Below are positions 61,516-64,000 of a DNA stretch of 64,000 nt, in pieces. The DNA is taken from contig NZ_VRYZ01000006.1 of NCBI RefSeq assembly GCF_008064635.1, positions 248,001 to 312,000 on the forward strand, read 5' to 3'. The first letter of the stretch is position 1; every line of letters begins with the position of its first letter. The DNA comes from Parahaliea aestuarii. GTDB taxonomy: Bacteria; Pseudomonadota; Gammaproteobacteria; Pseudomonadales; Halieaceae. Position numbers and translations under genes: made by a program. Below the pieces are notes generated by a model. That model searched no databases, was not told the DNA's origin, and saw nothing but the letters and a program-made list of their open reading frames with translations.

Positions 61516-61589
61516 TAGCTTGCGAAAGAGCCACCTCCGACTGGATAGAGAGCATTCCCAACGCGGGACTCCGTAGCCCGGCACAGCGC

Positions 61590-61682
61590 CGGGAGGCGGC
61601 CTGCGAGACACGCCGTGGACCCATCCATGGGGGCTCGGCAGCGGCCATCCGGGCCGCTGACGGTCCCGCAGGCCGCCTCCCG
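61590..61682. repeat. Dispersed stem-loop repeat, copy 2
   Basis: A 93-base element with perfect 16-base inverted arms (61590-61605 and 61667-61682). The core at 61607-61636 is shared with copy 1, and an internal eight-base hairpin has a different arm sequence from copy 1. It lies between rlmB and rpsF. Confidence 0.8.
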
Positions 61683-61759
61683 CCCCTGCACCTGCCCCGG
61701 TACGAGTTTCTCCGGGACAGAAAGCCACCCCCGAAACCACGCCTGCTTCAGTGCAGGGT

Positions 61760-62512
61760 TCAGGTAGTGCTTAGCCGCTGCCTTCTCGCCTCAAACAGGC
61801 AGATGCCGGTCGCCACCGACACATTGAGACTACTGACGGAGCCGGCCATGGGCAATTTCACCAGGTGGTCGCAGACCTCTTTGGTGAGGCGGCGCATGCC
61901 GTCGCCTTCAGCGCCCATAACAAGGGCAATGGGGCCCTTGAGGTCAGCCTCGTAAAGGGACTGCTCGGCCTCGCCGGCGGCGCCGTAGAGCCACACGCCG
62001 CGCTCTTTCAGGGCCTCGAGGGTGCGGGCGATGTTGGTGACGCGCACGAAGGGCACGACCTCGGCGGCGCCACAGGCGACTTTGCGAGCGGTGGGGCTGA
62101 GGTCGGCGCTTTTGTCTTTGGGCACGACCACAGCATCGACACCGGCGGCGTCGGCGCTGCGCAGGCAGGCGCCGAGGTTGTGGGGGTCGGTGACGCCGTC
62201 GAGAACAAGGATGAAGGCGGGCGTATCGGCCTCGTCGACGTGGCGTAGAAGGTCCGCCTCCTGCCACAGGTTGGCCTCTTCCCCGGCGGCGGGCAGGGCC
62301 TCGGCGACAACGCCCTGGTGGCGCCCGGCAACGAGTTCATCCAGGGTCTTGCGCGGCAGGCGCTGGACATTGACGCCCTGGTTCCGCGCCAGTTCCAGGA
62401 GTGCGGCGATACGCTTGTCGTCCCGCCCCTGCTGCACCAGCAGGCGCTGCACGCTGGCGGCGCGGCGACGCAGGAGGGCGTCGACGGCGTGGATACCGTA
62501 TATATGCTGCAT
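61760..62512 (-). CDS. rlmB: 23S rRNA (guanosine(2251)-2'-O)-methyltransferase
   Basis: A 250-residue SPOUT/TrmH methyltransferase. The N-terminal substrate domain ([16 protein letters not shown]) and the SAM-knot motifs [26 protein letters not shown] and [18 protein letters not shown] match RlmB. It lies 16 bases after the rnr stop, the usual rnr-rlmB pair. Confidence 0.95.
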   Translation of the reverse strand: MQHIYGIHAVDALLRRRAASVQRLLVQQGRDDKRIAALLELARNQGVNVQRLPRKTLDELVAGRHQGVVAEALPAAGEEANLWQEADLLRHVDEADTPAFILVLDGVTDPHNLGACLRSADAAGVDAVVVPKDKSADLSPTARKVACGAAEVVPFVRVTNIARTLEALKERGVWLYGAAGEAEQSLYEADLKGPIALVMGAEGDGMRRLTKEVCDHLVKLPMAGSVSSLNVSVATGICLFEARRQRLSTT

Positions 62513-62528
62513 GAAAACGTTCTGTTAA

Positions 62529-64000
62529 TCAGTGGTGCCGGCGCATGCCGGTTTTGCCCTTGCCGGTGCCGGGCTTTTTAGCGCCCCCACTCTTCCTGGC
62601 GCCCCCCTTGCTCCCGCCGTCCCGGCGCTTGCCAGCCGATTTGCGCACGGGCTTGGGGCTGGAGGATTTCTTCCCGGGGGGCTTGCTGTCGATCAGCTCG
62701 AGGTCGATTTTCTTGTCGTCGAGGTCGACGCGGGCGACCTGCACTTTCACCCGGCCGCCGAGCTTGAAGATGCGGCCGCTGCGCTCCCCTACCAATCGCT
62801 GGCGGGCGGCGTCGAACTGGTAGTAGTCACCCGGCAGGGCGCTGATGTGAACCAGCCCCTCTATATAGAGGTCGTCCAGTTCCACGAACAGGCCAAAGCT
62901 GGTGACCGCGGCCACAGCGGCATCGAAGGTGTCGCCCACGTGATCCTGCAGGTACTCACATTTGAGCCAGGCCTGCACATCGCGGGTGGCATCGTCGGCG
63001 CGGCGCTCGGTCATGGAGATGTGCTCGCCGTGGACCGCCATCTGGTGCTCGTCGTAGGGGAAGATGCGCTTGGCCGGGATCGGCTCGGCGCCCTTCACCC
63101 GCTGCACCTGCTTGTTCTTTATGTTGGAGCGCACGACATGGCGGATGCCGCGGTGTACCAGCAGATCGGCGTAGCGCCGGATGGGCGAGGTAAAGTGGGT
63201 ATAGGCCGGGTAGTTCAGGCCGAAGTGGCCCTCGTTCTCCGGGTGGTAGACCGCCTGGCTGAGGGAGCGCAGCATCATGGTCTGGATGACGGTGGCGTCG
63301 TCGCGCTCGGCGACCTGCTGCAGCAGGTCCTGGTAGTGCTCCGGCGCCGGCTTGTCACCGCCGCGCAGCTCCAGCCCCAGCTCCCCGAGGAAGCCGCGCA
63401 GGTTTTCCAGCTTCTCAGCGGTGGGCCCCTGGTGCACGCGATACAGCATGGGCAGGCCGCAGTTCTCGAAAAAGTTCGCGGTGGCCACGTTGGCGCAGAG
63501 CATGCACTCCTCGATCAGCTTGTGGGCGTCGTTGCGCACCACCGGCACGATGGCGTCGATCTTGCGCTGCTCATTGAAGACGATGCGCGTCTCCACCGTC
63601 TCGAAGTCGATGGCGCCCCGCTCGTCCCGGGCCTTGCGCAGCACTTTGTAGAGGCTGTGCAGGCGCATTACGTCCGGCGCAATCTGCCCGTCGATATCGC
63701 GGTGCCAGCCCTCTTCCAGCAATTCTCCAACCTGGGTGTAGGTCAGCCGGGCGTGGGAGTGGATCACCGCCTCGTAGAAACGGAAGCGCTTGAGTTTGCC
63801 ACTGCGGCCCAGCTCCATCTCGCACACCATAGCCAGGCGGTCGACCTTGGGCTTCAGCGAGCACAGGCCGTTGGACAGGGCCTCGGGCAGCATCGGCACC
63901 ACGCGCTCGGGGAAGTAGACCGAGTTGCCGCGCAGGGCGGCCTCCTCGTCGAGCGCCATGCCGGGCCGCACATAGTGAGATACGTCGGCAATGGCCACCC
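62529..64000 (-). CDS. rnr: Ribonuclease R, C-terminal part (start lies beyond the window)
   Basis: The visible 490 residues begin inside the RNB catalytic domain (AIADVSHYVRPG, VYFPERVVPMLPE, HFTSPIRRYADLLVHR), continue into an S1 domain (FGLFVELDDLYIEGLVHIS), and end in the Lys/Arg/Gly-rich tail typical of RNase R. The cold-shock domains and start codon are outside the window. It degrades structured RNA 3' to 5'. The gene order rnr-rlmB is conserved. Confidence 0.95.
   Translation of the reverse strand, partial: VAIADVSHYVRPGMALDEEAALRGNSVYFPERVVPMLPEALSNGLCSLKPKVDRLAMVCEMELGRSGKLKRFRFYEAVIHSHARLTYTQVGELLEEGWHRDIDGQIAPDVMRLHSLYKVLRKARDERGAIDFETVETRIVFNEQRKIDAIVPVVRNDAHKLIEECMLCANVATANFFENCGLPMLYRVHQGPTAEKLENLRGFLGELGLELRGGDKPAPEHYQDLLQQVAERDDATVIQTMMLRSLSQAVYHPENEGHFGLNYPAYTHFTSPIRRYADLLVHRGIRHVVRSNIKNKQVQRVKGAEPIPAKRIFPYDEHQMAVHGEHISMTERRADDATRDVQAWLKCEYLQDHVGDTFDAAVAAVTSFGLFVELDDLYIEGLVHISALPGDYYQFDAARQRLVGERSGRIFKLGGRVKVQVARVDLDDKKIDLELIDSKPPGKKSSSPKPVRKSAGKRRDGGSKGGARKSGGAKKPGTGKGKTGMRRHH

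Larger units (their letters stand above)
61387..61759. other. 373-base intergenic region between rpsF and rlmB
   Basis: This gap holds the rpsF ribosome-binding site and promoter at its left end and the second dispersed stem-loop repeat (61590-61682) in the middle. No credible coding frame was found in it. Confidence 0.7.

Noticed and set aside
61387-61740. Extended N-terminus for ribosomal protein S6
   Set aside because: The frame is open by chance through the repeat element; S6 begins at MRHYEIV with AAGGAG upstream.

Overview
The window is uniformly GC-rich, densely coded DNA from a gammaproteobacterium. The right end carries the rnr-rlmB-rpsF-rpsR-rplI-dnaB-radA block in the order usual for that class. 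The many TonB receptors, the DUF3604 protein, multihaem cytochromes and long paralogous signalling proteins suggest a marine Cellvibrionales-type bacterium (Halieaceae or Microbulbifer-like). That placement is an inference and was not tested. I saw no tRNA, rRNA, CRISPR array, insertion sequence or prophage.

Layout. 1-2649: end of ugd, then a RimK-type zinc protease and an aspartoacylase-family deacylase without rimK. 2675-7229: a Fur-box-controlled iron operon (TonB receptor, DUF3649, PepSY, DUF3325). 7351-9015: ettA. 9017-15867: signalling module A, with an intact caspase-like protein, a Ser/Thr kinase and an autotransporter on the minus strand, and a lipoprotein hydrolase and a PilZ protein on the plus strand. 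15920-33302: a sugar-acid locus. A uxuA-regulator-uxuB operon diverges from a six-gene operon (two Gfo/Idh/MocA oxidoreductases, an Nramp-like transporter, a TonB receptor, a cytochrome c/beta-propeller protein and a Tat-exported epimerase). A further TonB receptor plus DUF3604 unit carries the same 18-bp operator-like sequence.

33369-49679 is a tightly packed nine-gene minus-strand operon for a predicted trans-envelope electron conduit. It encodes an FAD/cyclic-nucleotide/ferredoxin protein, a cytochrome b, an FHA-like decahaem protein, a GlcG-like lipoprotein, an outer-membrane barrel, a decahaem-propeller protein and a tetra/pentahaem protein, and it ends in a PP2C phosphatase and a twin-FHA membrane protein. 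Directly upstream, 49841-53876 is signalling module B: a caspase paralogue whose catalytic His and Cys are both replaced, a second lipoprotein hydrolase and a second kinase. A kinase, a phosphatase, FHA readers and paired active/inactive caspases therefore flank the redox operon.

54026-64000 is housekeeping: radA, a triple-repeat DnaT-like protein with a lambda P-like partner facing dnaB, then rplI, a DUF2232 membrane protein, rpsR, rpsF, rlmB and the C-terminal part of rnr. Two related 92-93 bp stem-loop repeats lie here.

The strongest candidates for an undescribed system are the redox operon with its built-in phospho-signalling genes and the duplicated kinase-caspase-hydrolase modules beside it.
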